From Nitrososphaerota archaeon (lineage in GTDB: Archaea; Thermoproteota; Nitrososphaeria; Nitrososphaerales; JACPRH01), in contig JAMCPI010000003.1 in the NCBI GenBank assembly GCA_023379805.1, forward strand, positions 103,226 through 167,225: a DNA stretch of 64,000 nt, written 5' to 3'. The notes under the pieces were generated by a model. It saw only the letters and a program-made list of their open reading frames with translations, ran no database searches and had not been told where the DNA came from. Shown piece after piece: positions 54,510-63,507 of the stretch. The position numbers and the translations under genes were made by a program. Numbering within the stretch: the first letter of the stretch is position 1; each line of letters opens with the position of its first letter.

Positions 54510-56015
54510 ATGAGTGCTTCAAGACGTCGCTTTCTAAAATACGCTGCTGCTGCAGCAGTAGCCGGCGCAGCTACAACACTGGGAAGCCAATACCTGCTCC
54601 CAAAACCAGGGCCTGGTCCAGTCACGTACACCAAGAACTCTACCTCAACTACGACCCGCAGCGTTGCCGACAAACGTTATCGACCACCTGAATACCTCGA
54701 CTTCATGAATTGGCTTAAAGGTGTGTCAAAACCTTATGCAGGTAAGCGGATCGTTGCCGCCCTCGAACTTGAAGCGGCGCCACTCGCATTACAGCAGATA
54801 GATCCTGATTACTTCAGCTACAGCGGAACATACGTAGGTTACGAGTTGACCCCCTTCATCCAGAATCTAGTAAACACGACGCTTGCAATCAGCACAAAAG
54901 CACCAACTTATGATGTCATGAATGTGGACGGCTCAAACCTAGCGACCTTTGCGAAGCACCTGATTCCCCCGCAGGAGCTGGCCCAAAAATACCCGGATCT
55001 CACATATCCGAATCTTGATATGAACGGGTTCGCCCGCGCCGGTGTAGCATTCTCAGGCAAATACCCGCAGGATCTAATATTTCCTCCTTACAATAAAGAG
55101 CTTAATGGTTCAATCTTCGAGTTCCCACAAGACATGCCTGTGATGCTCCGCTTCTACCGTAAAGACCTCTTTGACAAGGAAGGGATCACCCCCGGAAAAA
55201 CTTGGGATGAGTATCTTGAAGACCTCAAGATGTTTGACAACCCGAATAAAGGCATCTTCGGCGGCGGCAGCATGACACTCTCACACCCTTCGATCATCTT
55301 CGAATATCTGAACCATCTGCACAGTTTCGGCGGCAAAATCTGGGAACTAGACGACAAAGGGCTCCGCTGCACAATCAACACACCTGAAGCGGTCGCAGCA
55401 CTAGAGAACTTTATTCGACTCAAAGACTACTCTGATCCAGCTTCAGCCTCATCAACTTGGGCAGAGCTTGGCATCCTCATGGCGGTAGGTCGAGTCGCAA
55501 ACGCAATTCAATGGGCAGATTACGCCTCAGTCGTAAACAACCCTGTTCAATCTATGACAGCCGGAAAATGGGATTACACTATCAACCCAGCAGGTCCATC
55601 AGGCTCCTTCTCAACTTTCGGAGGCGCCGGTGTAGGTGTTTCACGATATTCGCGTAATCCAGAGGCTGCTTGGTTGTGGCTTCAATGGGCTACCGCGTTT
55701 GGAACACAGATAGTCACGCTCCAAGACCCGATACACTACTCTACACCTACACGGTCAAAGGTCTACGACGATCCAACGGTTCAAGCAGACGTCAAGTCTG
55801 GGCGCCTCAAATATCTGAAGGTGACTCAAGATATCCTTGCCTCTAATAAGGTGGCAACGCTAATCACCTTCCCAGCTTGGCAGCTAGTCAGAGTCCAGCT
55901 TGGAGACGTTCTCTCACGGTGTTGGAACGGCGGCCTCACACCCCGTGACGCCTTAAAGCTGGGGCAAGATAACATCGACAAACTTCAGGGTGGACCTGTT
56001 TTCAGCTTTGGGTGA
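54510..56015 (+). CDS. Tat-exported family-1-like extracellular solute-binding protein, no permease nearby
   Basis: A 501-aa binding protein. The N-terminus SASRRRFLKYAAAAAVAG is a twin-arginine signal, so it is exported folded, often with cofactor. The mature part resembles sugar-binding ABC components (PVMLRFYRKDLFDKEGI, GKTWDEYLEDL, FSTFGGAGVGVSR). No permease or ATPase gene is present; the next genes are a secreted protein and two PQQ propellers. By analogy with MxaJ/XoxJ, binding-protein homologues in methanol dehydrogenase clusters, it may work with the dehydrogenase rather than a transporter. That link is inference. Confidence 0.85.
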   Translation: MSASRRRFLKYAAAAAVAGAATTLGSQYLLPKPGPGPVTYTKNSTSTTTRSVADKRYRPPEYLDFMNWLKGVSKPYAGKRIVAALELEAAPLALQQIDPDYFSYSGTYVGYELTPFIQNLVNTTLAISTKAPTYDVMNVDGSNLATFAKHLIPPQELAQKYPDLTYPNLDMNGFARAGVAFSGKYPQDLIFPPYNKELNGSIFEFPQDMPVMLRFYRKDLFDKEGITPGKTWDEYLEDLKMFDNPNKGIFGGGSMTLSHPSIIFEYLNHLHSFGGKIWELDDKGLRCTINTPEAVAALENFIRLKDYSDPASASSTWAELGILMAVGRVANAIQWADYASVVNNPVQSMTAGKWDYTINPAGPSGSFSTFGGAGVGVSRYSRNPEAAWLWLQWATAFGTQIVTLQDPIHYSTPTRSKVYDDPTVQADVKSGRLKYLKVTQDILASNKVATLITFPAWQLVRVQLGDVLSRCWNGGLTPRDALKLGQDNIDKLQGGPVFSFG

Positions 56016-56022
56016 TCTCGGT

Positions 56023-56709
56023 ATGAAAAAACAGATACTAGTCGTCGCTCTCTGCGGCATAATTGTCATGTCATCTTTAATGGTTCCAGCTATTCCACGT
56101 GCTGCAGCTTACAGCAAAAGTTGGACGAAGGACTTCATAGAACAATCTGGCAAAAGCAACTACACCTTGACACTAAGATCACCTGACGTTGTTCAGAGTG
56201 GCTCCAACTGGACGTTAACCACAATACTCAACGTCGATTACATGGATAGGTACAAGACCTTCTTATTCTACTCCACTATCATCATTACAATCGAGACACA
56301 GGATGGGCATCAGGTGAAGAAAACATTGAATTTCGGTCACTACCCAATAGGTGAGTTCCCAGATCGAATCTATCCCGGAGGCCGCTGGGGCCCAACTAAT
56401 GTAACAATAGATCTTTCGCAAGAAGGTAAAGACCTGAACCCTTCACTCGGCGGAACTAACGAGGTGAAAATCTACATAACTGCAAGCGTAGCTGAATTCC
56501 TCTTCCAACCGTTCCGGGCCGAACAACTACCTCAAACAACCTACCAGACCTTCTCAATGGATGCTGGAAGCGTACAAATAGTAAGCCAAGGTGGTGCAGA
56601 ATCAAACCTCCTCCCCTACCTGCTAGGTGCTGCGGTCGCCGTAGTTGTCTTCGTTGGATTAATAGTAAGCTCGCGCTTCACAGGCCGAAAAACCAAGCAA
56701 ACAAGTTGA
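56023..56709 (+). CDS. secreted single-span surface protein in the PQQ block
   Basis: About 228 aa. ATG 56023 starts MKKQILVVALCGIIVMSS, a Sec signal cleaved near AYSKS; frames upstream are in the previous gene's end. A beta-sandwich-like domain with several Asn-x-Ser/Thr sites is followed by a TM helix (LLGAAVAVVVFVGLIV) and a short basic cytoplasmic tail. Seven bases after the solute-binding gene, so likely the same operon. Function unknown; possibly an anchor or docking subunit of the extracytoplasmic oxidase system. Confidence 0.65.
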   Translation: MKKQILVVALCGIIVMSSLMVPAIPRAAAYSKSWTKDFIEQSGKSNYTLTLRSPDVVQSGSNWTLTTILNVDYMDRYKTFLFYSTIIITIETQDGHQVKKTLNFGHYPIGEFPDRIYPGGRWGPTNVTIDLSQEGKDLNPSLGGTNEVKIYITASVAEFLFQPFRAEQLPQTTYQTFSMDAGSVQIVSQGGAESNLLPYLLGAAVAVVVFVGLIVSSRFTGRKTKQTS

Positions 56710-56922
56710 TTCACGTCACATTAAGATGGGTGAAGCGGGCACATTAATTAAGAGATCAAAAGTTCTATTCCGAAAAAACATGCGCAGAGGTCACGGCAGA
56801 CATGGCTTGCACAGCTGACAAAACATTGACGGTGATGCTGAGGCGGTAACAACAGCCGCATTAGACGATCCTTAAGATGACATCTTCTAGTTTCTTTTAC
56901 GGTTTTTACCGCTTAAGAAAGC

Positions 56923-56938
56923 CTTATAAAATATATAA
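56923..56938 (+). promoter_or_regulatory. TATA box upstream of the first PQQ propeller gene
   Basis: CTTATAAAATATATAA ends ten bases before the GTG at 56948, consistent with a leaderless or nearly leaderless start and with a new transcription unit after 56709. Confidence 0.5.
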
Positions 56939-56947
56939 CGTATTTCG

Positions 56948-58726
56948 GTGACTGTGATATCCAAGTCTTTCTCGACTCTTCTTATCTGCATGCTTCTACT
57001 CGTCTTCGTGGTGCCGCCAGCCTCAATGCAGCAGAGTACTGCGGGTTACAGCTGGTCTCATACAGGCTTTGATGATGCAGCCACATACTTTAACCCTCAA
57101 AACGCATTGAACAAGGATAATGTAGCCTATGTTAATCAAGACTGGATGTCCTCTCTCAGTAACGAGCCACGAATCTACGGAAACGAGACTGCTCGCACAA
57201 CCAGCTCACTTTTAGATATAAACGGGCTCCTCTACTTCATTGACCGCTCTCAACTCATGTTAGCATTAGACTCAAAGGATGCTCGTTTAATCTGGAGCCA
57301 GCAGCTCACTGTCGCAGATCCGAACCGTTTCGGCCTCGAAAATGTATTTGTCCATAACCGTCAAATTAACTATTTCGATAAGAAGATTTGGCTAATTGAC
57401 TTGGACTGCTCCCTAAAAGGTTACGGTGCATCTAACGGCGCAATTCAGGTCAACATCCCACCAAGCGTCCTCTGCGGCGAAAACCCTGCAGGCACAGCTC
57501 TCCATGAGACGCTGCATAGAGAGCTCTCAGCCCCCGTATTCTACGAGAAGGGACGAATAATTGTAGTAGCCCCTTCAGGTTTTGAAACTAAAGACCATGC
57601 AACCGCCTATGTTCTCGGCATCAACCTAGATACACAGCAGGTAGCTTGGAAAACCTCCTTAACAGAAAACCCGCAGGAGAACCTTGAACTAGGCGTGGGA
57701 CCTTGGGCTGTTGATCAGGACAAAGGCATAGTCTACATAGGCACCGGTTCACCCATACCTGAGTGGAACGCTTCTAAGCGGCCTGGAGCCAATCTTTACA
57801 GCGACTCGATTATAGCGCTGGATGCAGCGACCGGTAAAATCCTGTGGAACTTCCAAGCCACCCCACACGATCTCAACGGATACGGCTGCACTGGCAACAC
57901 CGTGCTAGGCGAACGCGAAGGCAAGAAGGTTATCTACGCAGCCTGTAGAAACGGATACCTTTACGCTCTAGACGCTGAAAGCGGAAAGCCCGTATGGACT
58001 TTCGATCCTCCAGCAGTAAAACGCCTGAACAGTGACAATACTGATACAAGTAAACCTTGGTTAAACTCCCCCTCTAAAGACGCTGCCGTCCAATGCCCTG
58101 GAGTCTACGGTGCCGTCTCATCAAACATAGTCTTGGCATACGGTAACATCTACCTCTCAACCTTCAACCGATGCAGCAAAATCAACATTGCACCAGTACC
58201 AAATATCGGTGACACTGGAGTAAGAAACATAACCCTTCTAGACAACCCCGTAGGACCGGTTAACTCAACCCTCTACAACGTAGACGCAACCACCGGAAAA
58301 GCGAAATGGAGCATACCTTTCATAAACGGCACCGCGTTGAAAGGCGGACTCACAGTCAGCGGAGGACTACTATACCTCCCATCACCTGATGGCAACCTCT
58401 ACGCCTATGACGCCTCCAGCGGCTCCCTGGTGTGGAAAAGAAACTTCGGTCAGCTGGGATTAGCAATTCCACCGGTGATCGCAGCCACCGCCCACGGAAA
58501 CTGGACCCTAATACAGGTCGTAGCAGGCACGCCATCGCTGGACTTCCCGGTCGAGCAACATTCAGGCTTCCTCTTCATGTTCATTCTACCTCAAAGTCTA
58601 GTGACTAATACCTCTGCATCAATCGAACCAAGCTCAATTTCGGATATGATCATATATGCAGTAGTTGCAGTCGCGATACTCTTATTAGTTACTACAATCA
58701 TTTTCTTTTTGAGAGGGCGTCGTTAG
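56948..58726 (+). CDS. membrane-anchored PQQ-type beta-propeller lacking the catalytic residues
   Basis: A 592-aa type I quinoprotein fold: signal peptide (about 8-28), eight-bladed propeller with tryptophan-docking repeats (GKILWNFQ, GKPVWTFD, GKAKWSIP, GSLVWKRN), and a C-terminal TM helix with an RGRR tail. Active-site positions differ from dehydrogenases: the GTGN Asn is S268 (GTGSP), and the Asp pair after TPHD is G311 and G313 (HDLNGYGC). It may bind PQQ or a substrate without standard catalysis, or be a structural partner of the second propeller. GTG start. Confidence 0.85.
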   Translation: MTVISKSFSTLLICMLLLVFVVPPASMQQSTAGYSWSHTGFDDAATYFNPQNALNKDNVAYVNQDWMSSLSNEPRIYGNETARTTSSLLDINGLLYFIDRSQLMLALDSKDARLIWSQQLTVADPNRFGLENVFVHNRQINYFDKKIWLIDLDCSLKGYGASNGAIQVNIPPSVLCGENPAGTALHETLHRELSAPVFYEKGRIIVVAPSGFETKDHATAYVLGINLDTQQVAWKTSLTENPQENLELGVGPWAVDQDKGIVYIGTGSPIPEWNASKRPGANLYSDSIIALDAATGKILWNFQATPHDLNGYGCTGNTVLGEREGKKVIYAACRNGYLYALDAESGKPVWTFDPPAVKRLNSDNTDTSKPWLNSPSKDAAVQCPGVYGAVSSNIVLAYGNIYLSTFNRCSKINIAPVPNIGDTGVRNITLLDNPVGPVNSTLYNVDATTGKAKWSIPFINGTALKGGLTVSGGLLYLPSPDGNLYAYDASSGSLVWKRNFGQLGLAIPPVIAATAHGNWTLIQVVAGTPSLDFPVEQHSGFLFMFILPQSLVTNTSASIEPSSISDMIIYAVVAVAILLLVTTIIFFLRGRR

Positions 58727-58727
58727 G

Positions 58728-59069
58728 TTGATCAAGAAGAAGATTCTGATCGTATCCGCGACCTTACTGGTCCTAATCATAGGCGTAAGTTTCTCAGTCT
58801 ACGCAACAAGCGGCTCAGGTAGACAGGTCTCAGTCGCCCGCCTGCCAAATGCTCCAGAATATGTCTGTGCAGAGGGCATGCCTCAATCCACTTGTGCTCA
58901 GCTAAAGCTTACATGTGGCAACGGTGTAATTGATCCAGGTGAAGACTGTAACAACTGTGCCTTTGATGCAGGATGCGCATCAGGACTGGTCTGCGGAAAC
59001 ATAAGCGGTGGTCAAGAGTATACTTGCCATTATCCGGCAGGTTTATGTCTAGCAGGACCAGCAGGGTAA
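58728..59069 (+). CDS. small Cys-rich secreted protein (DUF4215-like repeat)
   Basis: A 113-aa protein with N-terminal helix/signal (5-26) and about ten cysteines. The CGNGVIDPGEDCNNC unit matches the Myxo-disulfide/DUF4215 repeat found in extracellular bacterial and archaeal proteins. No CxxCH haem motif is present, so it is not a cytochrome. TTG start one base after the propeller stop, hence co-translated with it. May be a disulfide-stabilised subunit of the propeller complex. Confidence 0.7.
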   Translation: MIKKKILIVSATLLVLIIGVSFSVYATSGSGRQVSVARLPNAPEYVCAEGMPQSTCAQLKLTCGNGVIDPGEDCNNCAFDAGCASGLVCGNISGGQEYTCHYPAGLCLAGPAG

Positions 59070-59083
59070 AGCGTGATAATTCA

Positions 59084-59803
59084 ATGATGTTGAAGAAGCT
59101 TGGCGTACCCGTAGTAGTAGCTATCTTCGTTCTCTCCTCAATTACAGCATGGGGACTGGCACCAGGTAACCCGGACATTTACGTTCAATCAGCGCCAGCG
59201 TCACAAGATGTTGCTGCAGGCGGATCTGCCGTTTTCACCATTTCCATTATCTCACAGGAAGGCTTTGAAGATCAAGTCCAACTGAGTGTAACCAATCCTC
59301 CAGCAGGAGTAAAGGTTACCTTCGACCCGAATCCAGTTAATGTCCCCGCATACGCTCAAGGCGATGTAAAAATGACCGTGGCAGCCGATTCCAGCGCAAC
59401 AGCAGGAGCCGTAAAACTATCAGTAGTTAGTCAGGGTGTCACAAAGAAAGATATCAAACAGACAACTCAAGTAACTGTCAACATAGGTAGCGGCGGCGGT
59501 GGACAACCCGTCAAAACTAGCACATCCACAACTTCAACCAGTAGCACAACCAGCACCACCTCTACAACCGTTGCGAATGCTACAAACCCTGTATCAACAA
59601 CCACTGTGCTCAGCACCACCTCAGTGGTAAGCACTGTAACACAGACAACAACCGAGGTAATTACCACCAGAACCTCCGCAATTAACACAAAGACAACAGT
59701 AAGCGGCTTCGCTCAGGCCTCAGATCTTACGCTGCCCGTGGCTGCGTTAGTCATCGTTGTGGCTCTGCTAGCTGTCGCAGCATTCGCGCTTCGCAGGCGC
59801 TAA
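59084..59803 (+). CDS. surface protein with Ig-like domain, Thr-rich stalk and TM anchor
   Basis: About 239 aa. The ATG at 59084 begins the signal MMLKKLGVPVVVAIFVLSS. One immunoglobulin-like/cadherin-type beta domain (about 25-120) is followed by a Ser/Thr-rich low-complexity stalk (about 140-205, TST and TTT runs) suited to O-glycosylation, then a TM helix and RRR. Fifteen bases after the Cys-rich gene. Probably an S-layer-spanning anchor or scaffold; function inferred from architecture only. Confidence 0.7.
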   Translation: MMLKKLGVPVVVAIFVLSSITAWGLAPGNPDIYVQSAPASQDVAAGGSAVFTISIISQEGFEDQVQLSVTNPPAGVKVTFDPNPVNVPAYAQGDVKMTVAADSSATAGAVKLSVVSQGVTKKDIKQTTQVTVNIGSGGGGQPVKTSTSTTSTSSTTSTTSTTVANATNPVSTTTVLSTTSVVSTVTQTTTEVITTRTSAINTKTTVSGFAQASDLTLPVAALVIVVALLAVAAFALRRR

Positions 59804-59974
59804 TCGCTAAGGGTCTACCCGAACGCTCAGGACGGATACTCTCTACATCGGAGAATATCTGTCCCCAAATATTTTACAAAACTTTCTGATTAATATCCAA
59901 TGAGAAGTCGTCAGAAGCGCATCGTTTAATGAGGTAAGCTTATACCTGTCTGCATTAGTCATGTTGGAAAGTGC

Positions 59975-62170
59975 ATGTCAAGTATTAACCGCCTTCGCGA
60001 CCAAGTGACGCCTGATAACTGTCGCAAAGTATTTGTGTGCTGCTTTATTACAATTCTCTCATTGGGCACCTTGCTGCCAGCATTAGCATACGCTGCCCCG
60101 CAATCTACCTCCGAGAAGGATTGGCAGTATGTTAATGCTAATAGTTGGGCCTGGAATTACAGTCCAGAAACCCAGATCAACAAGAACAATGTTGATCAAC
60201 TTGAAGTAAAATGGGTCTTCCCGATCCAGGGTATTGCTACCGCCCCCAAGGCGCTACAGTCTCTAAAGCTGCCTGAGGGTTCGACAACACCCCCGATTGT
60301 AGTTAATGGAAAGGTTTTCGTTACTACGCAGTACCAACGGACTTATGCTATTGACGCCAAGACCGGAAAACAAGTGTGGGTTCACGACTACGTTATTAAT
60401 ACAAGTGACGTTGAGCGTCGACTCCCTATTAGCTTCGACGGTTTTCTTCCAGGCTTCGGTGTTCTAATCACTCACATGCACGGTATCAGATACTGGGAGG
60501 GCGGAAACTCCCTACTAATATCGGGCCTAGCATGCGATTTCTACGGTGTGGACATCAACACGGGTCAAACCTCCTTCTGGGTAAAAGATCTGTGCAAGGA
60601 CGTACCTGGCAACCTGTACAAGATGAGACAAGGCGCAGTAAGCCAAACCAACATTGGAACCTATGACAAAGGGCATCAGTTCATAGCGGTTCTTCCTGGC
60701 GCTATGCACAGCTACACATACGGCGGAGACTTCCGCCATACTACAATCGGAATTGATATGACCACTCATAACACCGTCTGGCGCGTTTTCAGCTACCCCC
60801 CACAAGACAAGCCCACTAAAGACTGGGCTACACAGGAGTGCAGTGTAGGTTTCTTTGGAAACATTCCATGCAGTGAAGTAGCTGCAAAAGCTCCTGGGAA
60901 CCTTGAGTGGGACTGGGCTCAGCCTGATCAGACACCAAGTATCTTTGGAGGAGTTACAGCTAACTGGGGTCAAATCGTAGTTGATGAAGACTCTGGCATC
61001 ATTTACACCCAAACAGGCAACCAAGGACCATACACATACGTCGGTGCTACACCAGGACCAAGGCTCTACGGCAGCACAATAATGGCTATCAACGCAAACA
61101 CAGGCAAGCGCTTCTGGTGGCTGCAGCCGTTCCCACGTGATCCATACGACTATGACTGCAACTGGAGCGGAGTATTAGCGGACGTTAACGGCCTAGGCAA
61201 GGTCTACATGAAGGGATGCAAGGAAGGACGATTGTTCGTTATTGACGCACAGACCGGTAGGCCAGATTATACAGTTGATTTAATTAATGAACAGTACCAG
61301 TGGGGTCAGATCACCAAGGCCGGAACACTTGAGCCGAAACAGGGGGGAGTCAAATACCACCTGAACGACCCATTCAACCACTATGACATGAGGGAGATGA
61401 AATCACCTGATAACAGCACCTATTGCGGTCGACCCTGTGTAGTATATCCAGCTTGGAGCAACGGTCTATTCGCAACAGACATGACTTACGATCCTGAGAC
61501 ACATACACTGTTCCATTATGCTGCGGCGCTTCAAACAAAGATTGTAGATTCGCCGTCGGCTGAGCTAGGCAAATCGGTCAGCATCACGCAAGGTTATCCT
61601 ATCAGTAACACAACAATAGTAGCTAGAGACGCGGCTACAGGTAAAGTGAAATGGACTTACTTCTACAAGGCAGGTCAACAACGTTCACACTTGGTAGTAA
61701 CACCTGATATCGTCTTCTCTGCCTTCACGGACGGTTTTCTTAGGTTCCTCGATAAAGACACCGGCAAGGAGCTTTACAAGATGAACCTCGCCTCGGATCT
61801 CAGGATAGGTGTTACTACGGGTCAAGACTCAGACGGCAACCAAGAGATATTCACAGTAGCCGGAATAACAAGCAGCTGGGGATCAAAGAACCCCGGCGTC
61901 GTAATAGCAGTCGGTCTCTCAGACAGGGCCGCAGCCGAAGCCCGAACAACTATGCTCACAACAACTCAAAGCACAACGTCCACCACCACTTCAACCACTA
62001 CTAGAACCAGCACCTCAGCCGTCATAATTACCACCACAGCTGCGCAACCCGAGGCTACATCATCTTGGCCAACTTTGAACCTACCCTTCACGGTAACCTA
62101 TGGAGCGGCAGCGACAGCTATTACCGCAGTTGCCATGATTGTAATATTGATGTTGAGAAAACGAGGCTAA
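59975..62170 (+). CDS. membrane-anchored PQQ-dependent dehydrogenase with lanthanide-type DxD motif
   Basis: A 731-aa quinoprotein: signal peptide (about 17-46), eight-bladed propeller with TGKQVWVH, TGKRFWWL, TGKVKWTY and TGKELYKM tryptophan-docking segments, a Thr/Ser-rich stalk (about 660-690) and a C-terminal TM helix with RKRG tail. The active-site Asn is N349 (QTGNQ). The catalytic loop reads RDPYDYDCNWSG, with D392 aligned to the catalytic Asp of methanol/ethanol dehydrogenases and D394 to the extra Asp that coordinates lanthanide in XoxF-type enzymes. The vicinal Cys-Cys of MxaF is absent. Substrate is likely an alcohol or sugar; acceptor unknown. Confidence 0.9.
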   Translation: MSSINRLRDQVTPDNCRKVFVCCFITILSLGTLLPALAYAAPQSTSEKDWQYVNANSWAWNYSPETQINKNNVDQLEVKWVFPIQGIATAPKALQSLKLPEGSTTPPIVVNGKVFVTTQYQRTYAIDAKTGKQVWVHDYVINTSDVERRLPISFDGFLPGFGVLITHMHGIRYWEGGNSLLISGLACDFYGVDINTGQTSFWVKDLCKDVPGNLYKMRQGAVSQTNIGTYDKGHQFIAVLPGAMHSYTYGGDFRHTTIGIDMTTHNTVWRVFSYPPQDKPTKDWATQECSVGFFGNIPCSEVAAKAPGNLEWDWAQPDQTPSIFGGVTANWGQIVVDEDSGIIYTQTGNQGPYTYVGATPGPRLYGSTIMAINANTGKRFWWLQPFPRDPYDYDCNWSGVLADVNGLGKVYMKGCKEGRLFVIDAQTGRPDYTVDLINEQYQWGQITKAGTLEPKQGGVKYHLNDPFNHYDMREMKSPDNSTYCGRPCVVYPAWSNGLFATDMTYDPETHTLFHYAAALQTKIVDSPSAELGKSVSITQGYPISNTTIVARDAATGKVKWTYFYKAGQQRSHLVVTPDIVFSAFTDGFLRFLDKDTGKELYKMNLASDLRIGVTTGQDSDGNQEIFTVAGITSSWGSKNPGVVIAVGLSDRAAAEARTTMLTTTQSTTSTTTSTTTRTSTSAVIITTTAAQPEATSSWPTLNLPFTVTYGAAATAITAVAMIVILMLRKRG

Positions 62171-62248
62171 AATCTGTCTAGTTTCCCTCTTTTTCTTCCT
62201 TATTTAGTTGCTGGTTGCGATAGGTTCTAGTCTTGACTGCCTGAAAAT

Positions 62249-62260
62249 GTATAAGTATAA
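62249..62260 (+). promoter_or_regulatory. TATA-like box before the 62283 gene
   Basis: GTATAAGTATAA lies about 23-34 bases before the ATG at 62283, which favours that start over the GTG at 62268. Confidence 0.45.
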
Positions 62261-62282
62261 CTGATTTGTGGGTGACTTAGAA

Positions 62283-63413
62283 ATGAGGGCCACTCTGCAC
62301 GTAGCATTAATTATGACGTTATCATCGCTTCTTATTTTCAGCAACCTTGCATCAGCGCTTGAGTCATGCTACCATCCGACCGGATGGTTTGCCTCTGAAG
62401 TAATGCTCGATAAGCCCGGAGTGACATATGATGTTTCACGGATTCAATCGGCTGCGAACGTCTCAGTGGTTCGATCCTCCATTCTATATCGTTCACATTA
62501 CGATGATAGGGTGGCTGTTATCCTTACGCCTCTCGAAATCTTTCAAGAGAAGGGTCTAGACATGAGGCTACAGCTGCCCACTAGAAACGTTTCGACTACC
62601 ATTCAGTCGATCATCTACGGTGAGAACACAACCATTCGCGTAGCCGATCTTGAATTAATGGGCGGGAAAACCATAAACTGGATACTCAATCTGGACTACC
62701 GCCCTGATCCTTCAGGAGGACCACCTGTCCAAGTTGCTAACATTACCAAAGACAATCTGAAGCTTTCCATAATACCGCTTGTGAACGAGACTCTACCCGG
62801 TGCGTATATCGGTATAGAGGTTACCAATACAACGGCTTTAAGCCAGCAGGATAGGACTGATTTTGCAAAGATATTTGACGCAATAGGTTATCCTCAAAGC
62901 TTTGACACCTTCATCAAAGGTAAGCAGTTCAAAGTCATCAGCACCACCACTTACGACTTAGCTACCGCTCTTGAAAAGAACTGGGGAGAAACTGAATGGG
63001 GTGACGCAATGAAGACTGAGATCAAGTGGTTAATCAAGAACCATGTTATCAATGGGCTGGAAGACAAAGACATTGACACCCTATCTGCACTGGCTCCCTA
63101 TGCCTGGGGTGAACATAACTTCAAGGCCCGATGGTACAACAACGGATGGGTACTCGGTGTTACTGATGAGATGGTTCAAGCAAACTACACTAAAGAATAC
63201 ACTGGGCCAGCTAACTGCCAAGGATTCCAGTCCAGCAGCCTACCCCCCAACAAGCTAGTGGACTTTAACACCGGCATACAACTTCAAGATGTGTTCCTTG
63301 GACAAGGCTTCACCAGTGCAGCAATACGAGCGGCAATCATAGGCGGCGCAATAATCGCGGTAGCCATTCTGTTCATTAGACGCAGAAGAAAGGGTAGATA
63401 TAGCGACGGATAA
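62283..63413 (+). CDS. secreted single-span protein downstream of the PQQ dehydrogenase
   Basis: About 376 aa, unrecognised. Signal peptide (MRATLHVALIMTLSSLLIF, cleaved near ASA), a roughly 300-residue external region with numerous Asn-x-Ser/Thr sites and two Cys (SCYHPTGW and NCQGF), and a C-terminal TM helix followed by RRRRKGRYSDG. No metal or haem motif is seen. The shared anchor style with 56023, 56948, 59084 and 59975 suggests one surface assembly. It has its own TATA-like box. Confidence 0.65.
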   Translation: MRATLHVALIMTLSSLLIFSNLASALESCYHPTGWFASEVMLDKPGVTYDVSRIQSAANVSVVRSSILYRSHYDDRVAVILTPLEIFQEKGLDMRLQLPTRNVSTTIQSIIYGENTTIRVADLELMGGKTINWILNLDYRPDPSGGPPVQVANITKDNLKLSIIPLVNETLPGAYIGIEVTNTTALSQQDRTDFAKIFDAIGYPQSFDTFIKGKQFKVISTTTYDLATALEKNWGETEWGDAMKTEIKWLIKNHVINGLEDKDIDTLSALAPYAWGEHNFKARWYNNGWVLGVTDEMVQANYTKEYTGPANCQGFQSSSLPPNKLVDFNTGIQLQDVFLGQGFTSAAIRAAIIGGAIIAVAILFIRRRRKGRYSDG

Positions 63414-63507
63414 ACTAAAAACAAAGTCGAACAATTAGTAGTCTCGCAGTAAGAGATAAGCCAAAAATTAGGTAAGAAAGAGGTGTAGGATAGGGTCTAA
63501 AAAAGCC

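Noticed and set aside
58937..58960. possible haem motif in CNNCA of the Cys-rich protein
   Set aside because: The residue after the second Cys is Ala, not His, so it is not a CxxCH haem site; the context matches a disulfide repeat.
59515..59700. apparent tandem repeat of ACC/ACA-rich units
   Set aside because: It encodes a Thr/Ser stalk of a surface protein; unit length varies and there is no CRISPR-like spacer structure.
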